The notes below the pieces were generated by a model. The model saw nothing but the letters and a program-made list of their open reading frames with translations. It was not told the DNA's origin and searched no databases. Shown one piece after another: positions 6,595 through 15,006 of a stretch of 27,722 bases of DNA; within the stretch, counting starts at the first letter, position 1, and each line of letters opens with the position of its first letter. Location: assembly GCA_014238595.1 (NCBI GenBank), contig JABAAV010000004.1, positions 1-27,722 of the forward strand. The letters run 5' to 3'. Position numbers and translations under genes: made by a program. The DNA comes from Myxococcales bacterium (GTDB lineage Bacteria; Myxococcota_A; Polyangia; Haliangiales; J016).

Positions 6595-7809
6595 ATGGAA
6601 AAAAAATACGCTCCATTTCGAGAGATAATTTCTTCTGGAACGAATGTTGAATTCGTTGGCAGACGAAAAATATCTGGTTTGATTTCGTTAATTCTTGTTT
6701 TGAGTTGTATTGCAGTGTTGTTCATTAACAAAAGCATCCATGGTTCAATGCTTAATTGGACTATCGACTTTAAGGGTGGAACAGAAATCATTTTTGATTT
6801 TGACACGAATGTTTCTGTTGGAACAGTTAGAGATGCGTTAACGAATGAAGGATTTGAGGGCATTGAGGTTAGTGCATTTGATTGGCATGATTCTGACGGT
6901 AAAAAAACAAAGGGCATTCGTGTTCGCACACCAGAATATGGTGTGATTACAGAGAAAACTTCACAGGCGCATTCAGCCGCATTTAAAAAAGCATTTTCAG
7001 ACCGTGGCATTGTCAAAATATCGTGGTCAGGAGATACATTAGAAGTTCGAAGTCGAAAAAATGTTACATTAATGGAAGCAGCAGAGTTCTTTAAAAATCA
7101 TGGATTGAGACTGAAAACAGGTGATCTTGCTATTGAAGAAACTGGCGAAATTGATCCTGCGACGGGTGAATATCGTGTTCAACTTGGTTTTTATGGATTA
7201 GAAGATCGTTATAAAGAAGCCATAGAACGACAACTCAAAACGACAAAAGCAACCATTATTCAAACATATGCCGTTGGAGCTAAAGCAGGGAAACAACTTC
7301 GTGATGATGGTATTAAATCGCTTTTTTATACAATGATTCTTATTATGCTGTACTTGGTGTACCGCTTTGATATTCGTTATGCACCTGGTGCTGTCATTGC
7401 ACTGTTTCATGATGCCATCTTAGTTATTGGTGTGTTTGCTGTGACATGGACAGATTTTTCTTTAACAACAGTTGCCGCAATTTTAACGGTTATCGGTTAC
7501 TCCGTTAATGATACCGTGGTTGTTTTTGATCGTATTCGTGAGAACACTGGCCGCCTCAAAGATAAAACATTTGATCGAGTGATTAATGTTTCGTTAAATG
7601 AAACATTATCCCGAACATTGCTCACATCATTAACACTGTTTGTTGTGACTTTGATGATGAATGTACTGGGAACAGGGTTGGTACGTAACTTTGCTTTTGC
7701 AATGAATATTGGTGTGATCGTTGGTGTTTATTCTTCAGTATTCGTCGCATCACCTTGTGTTCTATGGATTCACAATCAATTTTTTATACGCAAAAACATT
7801 AAACATTAA
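6595..7809 (+). CDS. secF: Protein translocase subunit SecF with enlarged periplasmic domain
   Basis: SecF pairs with SecD in the proton-driven export motor of the inner membrane. The 404-residue product has helix 1 at about 27-45, IDFKGGTE at 57-64, and VGAKAGKQL at 227-235, the position of the usual VGPxVG motif before helix 2. Helices 2-6 span about 240-390, with GYSVNDTVVVFDRIREN at 301-317 carrying the conserved Asp and Arg. The first periplasmic region is about 90 residues longer than in E. coli SecF (323 residues). It contains an extra alpha/beta-looking block around 118-200 (RTPEYGV through GEYRVQLGFYG). All core motifs are intact, so it should be functional. The AAGGA sequence at the secD stop gives good ribosome-binding spacing. 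Confidence 0.95.
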   Translation: MEKKYAPFREIISSGTNVEFVGRRKISGLISLILVLSCIAVLFINKSIHGSMLNWTIDFKGGTEIIFDFDTNVSVGTVRDALTNEGFEGIEVSAFDWHDSDGKKTKGIRVRTPEYGVITEKTSQAHSAAFKKAFSDRGIVKISWSGDTLEVRSRKNVTLMEAAEFFKNHGLRLKTGDLAIEETGEIDPATGEYRVQLGFYGLEDRYKEAIERQLKTTKATIIQTYAVGAKAGKQLRDDGIKSLFYTMILIMLYLVYRFDIRYAPGAVIALFHDAILVIGVFAVTWTDFSLTTVAAILTVIGYSVNDTVVVFDRIRENTGRLKDKTFDRVINVSLNETLSRTLLTSLTLFVVTLMMNVLGTGLVRNFAFAMNIGVIVGVYSSVFVASPCVLWIHNQFFIRKNIKH

Positions 7810-7814
7810 AGTAT

Positions 7815-7844
7815 CATTCGGACCTTAGCTATGATGTCCGAATG
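7815..7844 (+). promoter_or_regulatory. Perfect hairpin enclosing the recJ start codon
   Basis: CATTCGGAC at 7815-7823 and GTCCGAATG at 7836-7844 are exact reverse complements separated by 12 bases. The loop contains the first recJ ATG (7831-7833), and the second in-frame ATG (7834-7836) straddles the loop and stem. It starts 6 bases after the secF stop. In mRNA this would put the recJ initiation region inside a stable stem-loop. No U-run follows, so it is not a standard terminator. Confidence 0.6.
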
Positions 7845-9552
7845 GTCCCTTCGAAATACTGATTCAACCATTGTTCAACAATTAGTACAGTCAATGGGAA
7901 TGTCTTTGACATTAGCTCAATGTTTAGTCGGTAAAAATGTAACTTCTGTTAAGCAGGCAACTGAGTTTTTAAAACCTCATACAACTCATTTACGGCCACC
8001 TGTGGGGATGATTGGAATTGAATCGGCAGTAATTCGTTTGTGTGATGCTATCAAAAACAAAGAAACGATCGGTGTTTTTGGTGATTATGATGTTGATGGT
8101 GTCACGACCACCGCTTTATTTGTAGATTTTTTAAGCAGTATAGGTGCTTGTTGTGTTCCGTTGATCGCACAACGGGACTCGGGCTATGGGTTTACTCTAA
8201 AAGCAGTTGAACATTTTGTTCAAAACAAATGTAGCGTGGTTATTGTAGGGGATTGTGGCACGAGTGATTTTGATTCATTAGATGTTGCAAAAAAACATCA
8301 TATAGATGTCATTGTTGTTGATCATCATACCGTCCCATCAAAACAATCCTCTGCGTTTAGTTTAATCAACCCCCATCACCAAGATTCAACGTTTCCTTTT
8401 AAAGGGATGGCATCAGTAGGACTTGCTTTTTATTTGGCAGCATCAATACGCACTCAATTACAAGAGCAATGTTTTTTTGATGACGATAGACCATCACCCA
8501 ATATGAGAGAGCTTTTGGATTTGGTTGCTATAGGAACTGTTGCTGATTTAGTTCCGTTGGTTGAAGAAAATCGTTGTTTAGCTTCAGTTGGTTTAACTGT
8601 TTTAGAACAACGAAAACGTCATGGTATTATGGCTTTGCTGGATCATGCTAATATTGGATTGTCACAACCTGTCAATGCAAAGACGATTGGGTGGACAATT
8701 GGACCAAGGCTCAATGCACCAGGAAGACTTGGAGATGCCAAACTTGCATTAGATATTTTATTGGCACGCACAGTTGAAGAAGGAAAGACAATTGCTTCAT
8801 GCTTAGAAGACATCAATAAAAAGCGACAAGAATTGCAAGAAGATGTATGGCTCCAAGCATTGCCACAAGCTCAAAAACAAAGTGATGCGCCTTCTATTGT
8901 TGTATGGGGCAAAGGATGGGCCAGTGGTGTGACAGGTATTATTGCATCACGATTAGTCGATCAATATCAGAAGCCCGTTTTTGTTATTGCGTTTGATTCA
9001 ACGAATAACCAAGGACGTGGTTCGGCACGTTCGTTCGGTGGGGTTAATTTGTATCAGGCATTAGAAACCTGTTCCGAATATCTAGAACGCTTTGGTGGTC
9101 ATGCTGCAGCAGCAGGGATGAGTATTGACGAACAACATTTAGAAAAATTTATCACAACAATCAATCAAACGATTGCATCACAAACATTTGAAAAAGACAG
9201 CTTGTTTTACGATGCACAGGTTTGTTTTGACGATGTTAATGCAACATTGGTTTCCGAATTAGAACAATTGGCGCCATTTGGAAAGAATAATGAAAACGTG
9301 CTTCTATTGTGTAAACAGGTGCTTGTTTTAAAAAGTACATTGCTGAAAAACAAACATTTGAAATTAGTTTTTTGCCAAAAAAAATCAGGAGAATCATGTT
9401 CAGGCATTGCCTTTTCGTGGAAGGGTGTGATTCCAAAGGCAGGTGATTGCATCGATTTAGTCTTTTCGCCAGAGTTTAATGTTTGGAGAGGTCGCAAAGA
9501 GATTGAATGGTATATTCGTGATATTGTCTTGTCAGATAATGGATCTACATAA
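7831..9552 (+). CDS. recJ: Single-stranded-DNA-specific exonuclease RecJ
   Basis: RecJ degrades single-stranded DNA 5' to 3' in recombination and repair. The 573-residue product carries the DHH-phosphoesterase motifs in order: GDYDVDG at about 84-90, GDCGTS at 140-145, VVDHH at 162-166 and GTVADLVPL at 235-243. The family motif GPRLNAPGRLGDA follows at 291-303. The DHHA1 domain shows GRGSARSFGG at 395-404 and FGGHAAAAGM at 421-430, followed by a C-terminal OB-like region. Metal-binding Asp and His residues are all present. Two adjacent ATG codons (7831, 7834) are possible starts, both enclosed by a perfect hairpin. The last base of its stop codon is the first base of the next small gene. RecJ downstream of secDF is a common arrangement in deltaproteobacterial relatives. 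Confidence 0.96.
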   Translation: MMSEWSLRNTDSTIVQQLVQSMGMSLTLAQCLVGKNVTSVKQATEFLKPHTTHLRPPVGMIGIESAVIRLCDAIKNKETIGVFGDYDVDGVTTTALFVDFLSSIGACCVPLIAQRDSGYGFTLKAVEHFVQNKCSVVIVGDCGTSDFDSLDVAKKHHIDVIVVDHHTVPSKQSSAFSLINPHHQDSTFPFKGMASVGLAFYLAASIRTQLQEQCFFDDDRPSPNMRELLDLVAIGTVADLVPLVEENRCLASVGLTVLEQRKRHGIMALLDHANIGLSQPVNAKTIGWTIGPRLNAPGRLGDAKLALDILLARTVEEGKTIASCLEDINKKRQELQEDVWLQALPQAQKQSDAPSIVVWGKGWASGVTGIIASRLVDQYQKPVFVIAFDSTNNQGRGSARSFGGVNLYQALETCSEYLERFGGHAAAAGMSIDEQHLEKFITTINQTIASQTFEKDSLFYDAQVCFDDVNATLVSELEQLAPFGKNNENVLLLCKQVLVLKSTLLKNKHLKLVFCQKKSGESCSGIAFSWKGVIPKAGDCIDLVFSPEFNVWRGRKEIEWYIRDIVLSDNGST

Positions 9553-9743
9553 TGTTGAGTAAATTTGTCACATCCCGGGGAAACAAGCCTGTATTAATTC
9601 GCGTGGTGATGTTGAGTGTCACCTTGGTGTTGTTGATATTAATGCGTGAAGATTGTGTACAAGGCACAAGTGCTGCTTTTGAAACACTTGCCCCTCATGA
9701 AGATGGTGATGTTGAGTTCATTACTGCCCCACCTGGATACTAG
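9552..9743 (+). CDS. Small single-pass membrane protein after recJ
   Basis: I do not recognise a family. The 63-residue product has a basic N-terminus (MLSKFVTSRGNKP), one hydrophobic helix at about residues 15-31, then a 32-residue acidic tail (MREDCVQGTSAAFE onward). By the positive-inside rule the tail should be periplasmic. Its ATG overlaps the recJ stop by one base (TAATG), the same coupling geometry as def and its membrane-protein neighbour, which supports translation. It ends 22 bases before the convergent hydrolase gene with no evident terminator between them. It may be an uncleaved signal-anchor protein; there is no lipobox, since the only Cys (residue 35) lies well after the helix behind an acidic stretch. 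Confidence 0.55.
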   Translation: MLSKFVTSRGNKPVLIRVVMLSVTLVLLILMREDCVQGTSAAFETLAPHEDGDVEFITAPPGY

Positions 9744-9765
9744 GTCGTGTCAGAATTGCTGCCAC

Positions 9766-10605
9766 TCAAAACACACGATGCTCTAAACATGGCATGTTTG
9801 TACGTACAGTGTTGAGATGTTCTAAATCGATGGTTGCAGTGACAATGCCAACTCCTTCTTTTTTTTCTGCAATGATTTCACCCCAAGGATCAACGATTAA
9901 ACTATGTCCATAGGTTTCCATGCTTTCATCGATATAGCCTGTTTGAGCCGCTGCAACGACGTAACATTGATTTTCAATGGCTCTTGCTCTTAACAGTGTA
10001 TGCCAATGAGCGGCACCAGTATGTGCTGAAAAAGAAGCAGGGACTAGAATAATCTGTGCACCTTCACGTGATAATTGGCGATAATATTCAGGGAATCGAA
10101 GATCATAGCAAATTGAAAGACCGATACGACCAAATGGTAAATCTACAACAGCACTTTGGTTGCCCGGTAATGTTGTCGATGACTCTTTGAATGACACCTT
10201 GTTAGGGATATCAAGATCAAACAGATGTACTTTGCGATATGTTTGTATCAGTTGACCTTGAGGTGAGAGCACAACACATGTGTTGTAGGTTTTTTGGGGA
10301 ATAACGTGTTGTTCCGTAGGATGGCGTTCACGCATACCTCCTGCAATGATCCAAAGACCAGTGTCTTGTGCAATATGTTTCAATGCTTGTTGAACAGGGC
10401 CAATCGTAGAAGCATCAAGGGCTTCAGACATCGCGAGGCGTTTGTCCAGATTTTGAGCAAAAAAAGCAAAATTCTCGGGCAATAAAATTGCAGAAGCCTG
10501 TTGTTTGGCCGCATCTTTGGCGAGTGTATGACAGGTGTTTAAGTTATCTTCCCAGCGATCACAGACGGTCATCTGTGCTGCAGCAATGGAGATAGGAGTA
10601 GCCAT
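9766..10605 (-). CDS. Carbon-nitrogen hydrolase, Nit1/Nit2 type
   Basis: A member of the nitrilase superfamily that hydrolyses non-peptide amide bonds. The 279-residue product has the complete Glu-Lys-Cys triad: Glu in LLPENFAFF, Lys in TYRKVHLFD and Cys in GLSICYDLRFPEYYR. The segments HLFDLDIPNKVSFKES and SFSAHTGAAHWHTLLRARAIENQCYVVAAAQ closely follow the Nit1 (deaminated glutathione amidase) and Nit2 (omega-amidase) subgroups; I cannot choose firmly between them, though YGHSLIVDPWGEIIAE is more Nit1-like. The role is probably repair of deaminated glutathione or removal of alpha-keto acid amides in the cytoplasm. It is a lone minus-strand gene between the recJ and nusA blocks, convergent with the first and divergent from the second. 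Confidence 0.9.
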   Translation of the reverse strand: MATPISIAAAQMTVCDRWEDNLNTCHTLAKDAAKQQASAILLPENFAFFAQNLDKRLAMSEALDASTIGPVQQALKHIAQDTGLWIIAGGMRERHPTEQHVIPQKTYNTCVVLSPQGQLIQTYRKVHLFDLDIPNKVSFKESSTTLPGNQSAVVDLPFGRIGLSICYDLRFPEYYRQLSREGAQIILVPASFSAHTGAAHWHTLLRARAIENQCYVVAAAQTGYIDESMETYGHSLIVDPWGEIIAEKKEGVGIVTATIDLEHLNTVRTNMPCLEHRVF

Positions 10606-10712
10606 AGAAGCCAGAACGGTAGCATAGATTCATGAGACATATGGTTTTGTATTGTTTTTTTTTCAAGGACATGATAGCAGTGGCGATTGATAAGGAGATC
10701 CCTTTTTACGAC

Positions 10713-10741
10713 AAGGCGGGTTTCAAATCCCGCCTTTTTTT
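10713..10741 (+). terminator. Rho-independent terminator in the nusA leader
   Basis: AAGGCGGG at 10713-10720 pairs exactly with CCCGCCTT at 10729-10736 across an 8-base loop, and a run of seven T ends at 10741. This is the clearest intrinsic terminator in the window. No plus-strand gene lies between the divergent hydrolase start (10605) and the hairpin, so it would terminate either a short untranslated transcript or the nusA operon leader itself, about 127 bases before the nusA ATG. A leader attenuator is the simplest reading, because nusA operons are known to be autoregulated by termination. Confidence 0.85.
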
Positions 10742-10867
10742 ATGGAAATTTCTAATGAGTATATCAACATTAAAACAAGTGATTGAATCGATGAAAACGA
10801 TGATAGAAGACATGGAATATCAGATGGTCGATTCATGTCGTCTTCAACAGCCAACAGGAAAAACATT

Positions 10868-12499
10868 ATGCAATCGGAACTAGTTACGATTATTGATCAA
10901 ATTAGCAAAGACAAAGGATTTGAACGCACAATATTAATCCAAGCTCTTGAACAGGCTATTTTAACAGCAGCACAAAAAACTTTTGGAAGTCACCGAGAGT
11001 TTGAAACAAAATTTGATGAACAAACAGGGGCAGTCGATCTATTTATGGTGCTCAATATCGTTGAAGGTGATGTCGTCAAAGGATGTGATATTGCGTTGAA
11101 CGAAGCGCATGAAAAAGGTCTCGAAGCAGAGTTGGGCGACCAATTGCTCTTTACGGTATTTTATCGTCCTGAAGACAGCGAACGTGCCAAAGAACAAGAT
11201 GATACGTTTGGTGATTTAATTGATTTGAAAAATGCCCATCGTATTTTTGGACGAATTGCGGCACAAACTGCAAAACAAGTTCTTTATCAACGTGTTCGTG
11301 AAGCAGAACAAGATAATATTTACGATGAATATAAAGAACGCAAGGGTGATATTATTGTTGGTGTGGTTCGTCGTTTTGAACGTGGCAATTTAGTTGTCGA
11401 TTTAGGGCGTACTGAAGCCATGTTATCAGTGCGTGAGCAGATTCCACGAGAATCATATCGTCCAGGTAATATGATCAAGGTTTATCTTAAAGATATTGAT
11501 CGAAACACACGAGGATCGCAACTTTTGCTTTCTCGTACCCATAAAGGGTTGTTAGAAAAACTATTTGAAACCGAAGTGCCTGAAATCCGTGAGGGTATTA
11601 TTCGCATTGAATCTTCAGCACGAGAGCCTGGAGCACGTGCTAAAATTGCAGTGTCATCACGGGATCGTGATGTTGATCCCATTGGAGCATGTGTAGGATT
11701 AGAAGGATCTCGTGTTCAAGCTGTTGTCCAAGAGTTGCGCGGTGAAAAAATTGATATTGTTCCTTACGATCAAGATCCGGCATGCTTTGTGTGCAATGCA
11801 ATTGCACCGGCAGAAGTGACACGGGTTTTCATTCATCTCAAAGGACATCGTATGGAATTGATTGTTCCTGATGACAAACTTTCTCTTGCCATTGGAAAAA
11901 AAGGACAAAATGTTCGATTAGCTTCACAGCTTACAGGTTGGCGCATTGATATTTATTCAGAAACCAAAAACCATGAACGTGAAGTCCGTGAAAAGGCACA
12001 GATTGCTACGCTTATGCCTATGTCAGAAGAACGCACCGATGCTGTATTGGTTAGTGGTTGGCGTAGTGCGGCCGATTTAGCGCATGGTGATGTCAATGAA
12101 TTGACGGGTATCGATGGTATGACAAAAGAAGAAGCCATGACATTAATTGATTCGGCAAAAAAATTCTTGCAAGAAGAGAAAAAACGTAAAGAAGAAGCTA
12201 AGAAAGAAAAAGAACGCAAAGCCTCATTGTCTCCAATAATGAAATTTGAAGAAATCAATGGTGTCGATTCTGAGCTTGCACAAAAATTGATCGATGAAGG
12301 ATTCACGGTCGAATCAATCTGGGGCTCTGTGAAAACATTAGATGCTTTAACAGAATCATTGGGTGATCAAAATGTTGCACGTCGTTTGAAACATTGGGCT
12401 GGTGTTTGGTTGGATGAAGTTTCTATTGATGAACCAGAACCAGAAGATATGAGTGAAGAACCGCACGAATCTGTTGAAAATATGGATGTGGTTGTCTGA
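10868..12499 (+). CDS. nusA: Transcription termination/antitermination factor NusA
   Basis: NusA binds RNA polymerase and modulates pausing, termination and antitermination. I chose the ATG at 10868 because MQSELVTIIDQISKDKGF aligns with the family N-terminus and AGGA lies 8 bases upstream; the open frame from 10835 adds 11 unrelated residues. The 544-residue product has an N-terminal polymerase-binding domain (about 1-135), an S1 domain (about 159-228, GDIIVGVVRRFERGNLVVDLG), and two KH domains ending in LAIGKKGQNVRLASQLTGW near 340-358. A helical repeat (ELTGIDGMTKEEAM), a highly charged Lys/Glu linker near 437-456 and a second helical repeat (FEEINGVDSELAQKLIDEG) with an acidic tail complete it, resembling the duplicated acidic-repeat C-terminus of E. 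coli NusA. No rimP precedes it. Confidence 0.96.
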   Translation: MQSELVTIIDQISKDKGFERTILIQALEQAILTAAQKTFGSHREFETKFDEQTGAVDLFMVLNIVEGDVVKGCDIALNEAHEKGLEAELGDQLLFTVFYRPEDSERAKEQDDTFGDLIDLKNAHRIFGRIAAQTAKQVLYQRVREAEQDNIYDEYKERKGDIIVGVVRRFERGNLVVDLGRTEAMLSVREQIPRESYRPGNMIKVYLKDIDRNTRGSQLLLSRTHKGLLEKLFETEVPEIREGIIRIESSAREPGARAKIAVSSRDRDVDPIGACVGLEGSRVQAVVQELRGEKIDIVPYDQDPACFVCNAIAPAEVTRVFIHLKGHRMELIVPDDKLSLAIGKKGQNVRLASQLTGWRIDIYSETKNHEREVREKAQIATLMPMSEERTDAVLVSGWRSAADLAHGDVNELTGIDGMTKEEAMTLIDSAKKFLQEEKKRKEEAKKEKERKASLSPIMKFEEINGVDSELAQKLIDEGFTVESIWGSVKTLDALTESLGDQNVARRLKHWAGVWLDEVSIDEPEPEDMSEEPHESVENMDVVV

Positions 12500-12507
12500 G
12501 ATAATTC

Positions 12508-14910
12508 ATGAAATCAGGGAATAAAATACGTGTTTATGAGTTAGGTCGGGAGTTAAATATTCCGAACAAAGAACTTGTGACAAAAATTCAAGGACTGAAC
12601 ATTGTTGTTAATAATCACATGTCTTCGGTCAGCCCTTCTGATGCAGTAAAAATAAAACAAGCGCTTGGAGGCAAAGGGACATCTGTTGACTCAAGTAAAG
12701 CAGCAAAACCTGCTGCCCCTACAGTGATTCGACGTCGATCGAAAAAAGTAGTGACAGTTCAAGAGGATGAATCATCTGTTAGCATCGAAGCACAACCTGC
12801 CGAAGCTGTTGCAGAATCATCACCCGATAAAGAAGACATCAAAAAAACACAACCTTTATCGGACGTTGAGGCTGTTGTTGCCAAGGCTGACACAGGTGAA
12901 ACAGTTCCTGTTGAATCGGAGCTATCCGACAAAGAAGAATATCAACGACCTGAAGTAGGAACTATTATAGATCTTCCTACACCAAGAATTAAAATTACAG
13001 AACGTGCACCTGCAGAACAACCCCATGCGAGAAGTCGTAATCGTGTCAAACAGACGAACACCCAACGACAAGGACGACGAGACTCTTCGTTTGGTCGTAA
13101 ACGTGTTCCTGTTGTTGGAAGAAAAAGCAATCAAACTCAAATCACAACGCCCGCTGAACATAAACGTATTATCAAAATTCAAGATACAATTGTATTGCAA
13201 GATTTTGCTAAAGCCATGGGTGTTAAAGGTAATGAGCTGCTCAAAAAATTGTGGGATATGGGTATGATGGGTATTAACATCAATGCTGTTGTTGATTTTG
13301 ATACAGCCAATATTGTCGGCACAGAATTTGGTTATGATGTTCAAAATGTGGCTTTTCAAGAAGAAGTTGCTTTAGATACGAAAAATGAGACTGATGTTGT
13401 TTTAGGCTCTAGAGCACCTGTCATTACAGTGATGGGTCATGTTGATCATGGGAAAACAACATTGCTAGACAAAATCAGATCTTCAAAAATTGCCTCGGGG
13501 GAAGCAGGAGGCATTACACAACATATTGCTGCATATCATGTTGAACTGGATCGTGGCGATATGGTGTTTTTGGATACCCCAGGTCATGAAGCCTTTACAT
13601 CGATGCGTGTACGTGGTGCGAAAACAACAGATATTGTTGTCTTGGTGGTTAGTGCTGATGATGGCGTCATGCCACAAACTGTTGAAGCAGTAAAACACGC
13701 TAAAGCGGCTGAAGTGATTATTATTGTTGCTGTCAATAAAATTGATGCTCCCAATGCTAAACCTGAACGGATTAGACAGCAGCTTGCAGAATATGATTTG
13801 ATCCCCGAAGAATGGGGTGGCGATACTCAATATATTGATATCTCTGCATTGAATGGAGATGGTATTGATAAACTTTTAGAAGCCATTATTTTGCAATCGG
13901 AATTGCTCGATCTGAAGGCCAATCCTAATAAATCTGCAACAGGTACTGTTATTGAAGGTCGACTCGATAAATCACGCGGTTCAATGACAACCGTATTGGT
14001 ACAAGACGGTACATTGCATCTGGGTGATACTGTTGTTGCTGGTGATGTTATGGGTAAAGTTCGAGCGATGCTTAATGATCGAAACGAACCAGTTACTGAA
14101 GTAGGTCCCTCAAGACCTGTAGAGGTTTTTGGATTAGATGGTGTCCCTAATGCGGGTGAAATGCTTAATGTCACTAATGAAAAAACAGCGCGACAAGTTG
14201 TCGATCATCGTCGTCAACAAAAACGTCAAAAAGAATTGGCGAGCAACACTGTTGTTTCTTTAGAAAATCTTATCGAAAAAATTCAAGAAGGTTCTGAGAA
14301 AGAGCTCAAAATAGTTTTGAAAACTGATGTTCAAGGTTCTTCAGAAGCATTGAGAGATGCATTGATTAAAACCTCTACTGACAAAGTTGCTGTTAATGTG
14401 ATTTTTTCAGGTGTGGGTGGAATTACGGAATCGGATGTGAATTTAGCCAAGGCAGGTAACGCTATTGTTGTTGGATTTCATGTTCGTTGTGCTGGAAAAT
14501 CAGCCAAGCTTGCTGAATCTGAAAGTGTTCCAATCCAGCTGTATAATGTCATTTATGAAGCTATTGACGATGTCAAAAAAGCAATGACAGGACTGCTTGC
14601 GCCTATTCTTAGAGAAAATAAAACGGGCTCATTGGATGTCATGGAAGTGTTTTTTATTTCAAAAATCGGTGCAGTGGCAGGTTCTATGGTGACCGATGGT
14701 AAGATTACACGTCAATCATTGCTTCGTGTGATTCGGGATTCAGTTCAGATTTATGAAGGCAAGGTAGGAACATTACGTCGCTTTAAAGATGATGTGTCTT
14801 CAGTTCAACAAGGCTACGAATGTGGGTTAAGTATCCAAGGGTTTAATGACCTTAATCCAGGTGATGTTATAGAATCTTATGAAATTATCGAAGAATTGGC
14901 CACTTTGTGA
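12508..14910 (+). CDS. infB: Translation initiation factor IF-2
   Basis: IF-2 is the GTPase that delivers initiator tRNA to the 30S subunit and promotes subunit joining. The 800-residue product begins with an IF2_N module (IRVYELGRELNIPNKELV, about 7-24). A polar, low-complexity linker rich in Pro, Ala and acidic residues follows, then a second IF2_N-like module (about 218-290, DFAKAMGVKGNELLKKLW). The G domain has G1 GHVDHGKTT at 310-318, G3 DTPGHE at 356-361 and G4 NKID at 410-413. Domains II-IV follow, with VLKTDVQGSSEAL and FSGVGGITESDVNLAKAG in domain III and the C-terminal fMet-tRNA-binding domain ending YEIIEELATL. It starts 8 bases after nusA, the conserved nusA-infB pairing. The gap of 96 bases to rpsO lacks rbfA and truB, which commonly sit there. 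Confidence 0.97.
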   Translation: MKSGNKIRVYELGRELNIPNKELVTKIQGLNIVVNNHMSSVSPSDAVKIKQALGGKGTSVDSSKAAKPAAPTVIRRRSKKVVTVQEDESSVSIEAQPAEAVAESSPDKEDIKKTQPLSDVEAVVAKADTGETVPVESELSDKEEYQRPEVGTIIDLPTPRIKITERAPAEQPHARSRNRVKQTNTQRQGRRDSSFGRKRVPVVGRKSNQTQITTPAEHKRIIKIQDTIVLQDFAKAMGVKGNELLKKLWDMGMMGININAVVDFDTANIVGTEFGYDVQNVAFQEEVALDTKNETDVVLGSRAPVITVMGHVDHGKTTLLDKIRSSKIASGEAGGITQHIAAYHVELDRGDMVFLDTPGHEAFTSMRVRGAKTTDIVVLVVSADDGVMPQTVEAVKHAKAAEVIIIVAVNKIDAPNAKPERIRQQLAEYDLIPEEWGGDTQYIDISALNGDGIDKLLEAIILQSELLDLKANPNKSATGTVIEGRLDKSRGSMTTVLVQDGTLHLGDTVVAGDVMGKVRAMLNDRNEPVTEVGPSRPVEVFGLDGVPNAGEMLNVTNEKTARQVVDHRRQQKRQKELASNTVVSLENLIEKIQEGSEKELKIVLKTDVQGSSEALRDALIKTSTDKVAVNVIFSGVGGITESDVNLAKAGNAIVVGFHVRCAGKSAKLAESESVPIQLYNVIYEAIDDVKKAMTGLLAPILRENKTGSLDVMEVFFISKIGAVAGSMVTDGKITRQSLLRVIRDSVQIYEGKVGTLRRFKDDVSSVQQGYECGLSIQGFNDLNPGDVIESYEIIEELATL

Positions 14911-14928
14911 CGATTTTATTCATAAAAT

Positions 14929-14971
14929 GATACAGGAATTGTATTTAATACTTGACGTTCAGTTCTGTATC
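14929..14971 (+). promoter_or_regulatory. Candidate rpsO leader hairpin
   Basis: GATACAGGA at 14929-14937 can pair with TTCTGTATC at 14963-14971 (one G-U pair) around a 25-base loop. It lies 36 bases before the rpsO ATG. Ribosomal protein S15 commonly represses its own mRNA by binding a structured leader, and the leader forms differ between phyla. A weak promoter-like TTGACG (14952-14957), 17-base spacer and CAAATT (14975-14980) overlaps the loop and downstream arm, which would conflict with the hairpin being transcribed from that promoter. Confidence 0.35.
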
Positions 14972-15006
14972 CTTCAAATTCAGCGCTAACTATAGAGAAG
15001 ATAAAA

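Noticed and set aside
6579..7016. 145-codon minus-strand frame opposite secF
   Set aside because: It is antisense to a well-supported gene with no recognisable domain; a shadow of secF codon usage.
10715..10734. tRNA-like T-arm (GGG TTTCAAAT CCC)
   Set aside because: It resembles a T-loop but the loop is 8 bases, and no acceptor, D or anticodon arm is present upstream. The T-run makes it a terminator.
10632..10883. 83-codon plus-strand frame before nusA
   Set aside because: It runs through the intrinsic terminator at 10713-10741 and overlaps nusA. Its composition (many aromatics, then terminator-derived residues) does not look like a protein.
10755..10883. 42-codon frame starting after the leader terminator (MSISTLKQVIESMK...)
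   Set aside because: It has a plausible amphipathic start but no ribosome-binding site and runs out of frame into nusA. It could be a leader peptide, but nothing positive supports it.
12922..13359. 145-codon minus-strand frame opposite infB
   Set aside because: It is antisense to the infB linker and second N-terminal module, with low-quality composition and no recognisable domain.
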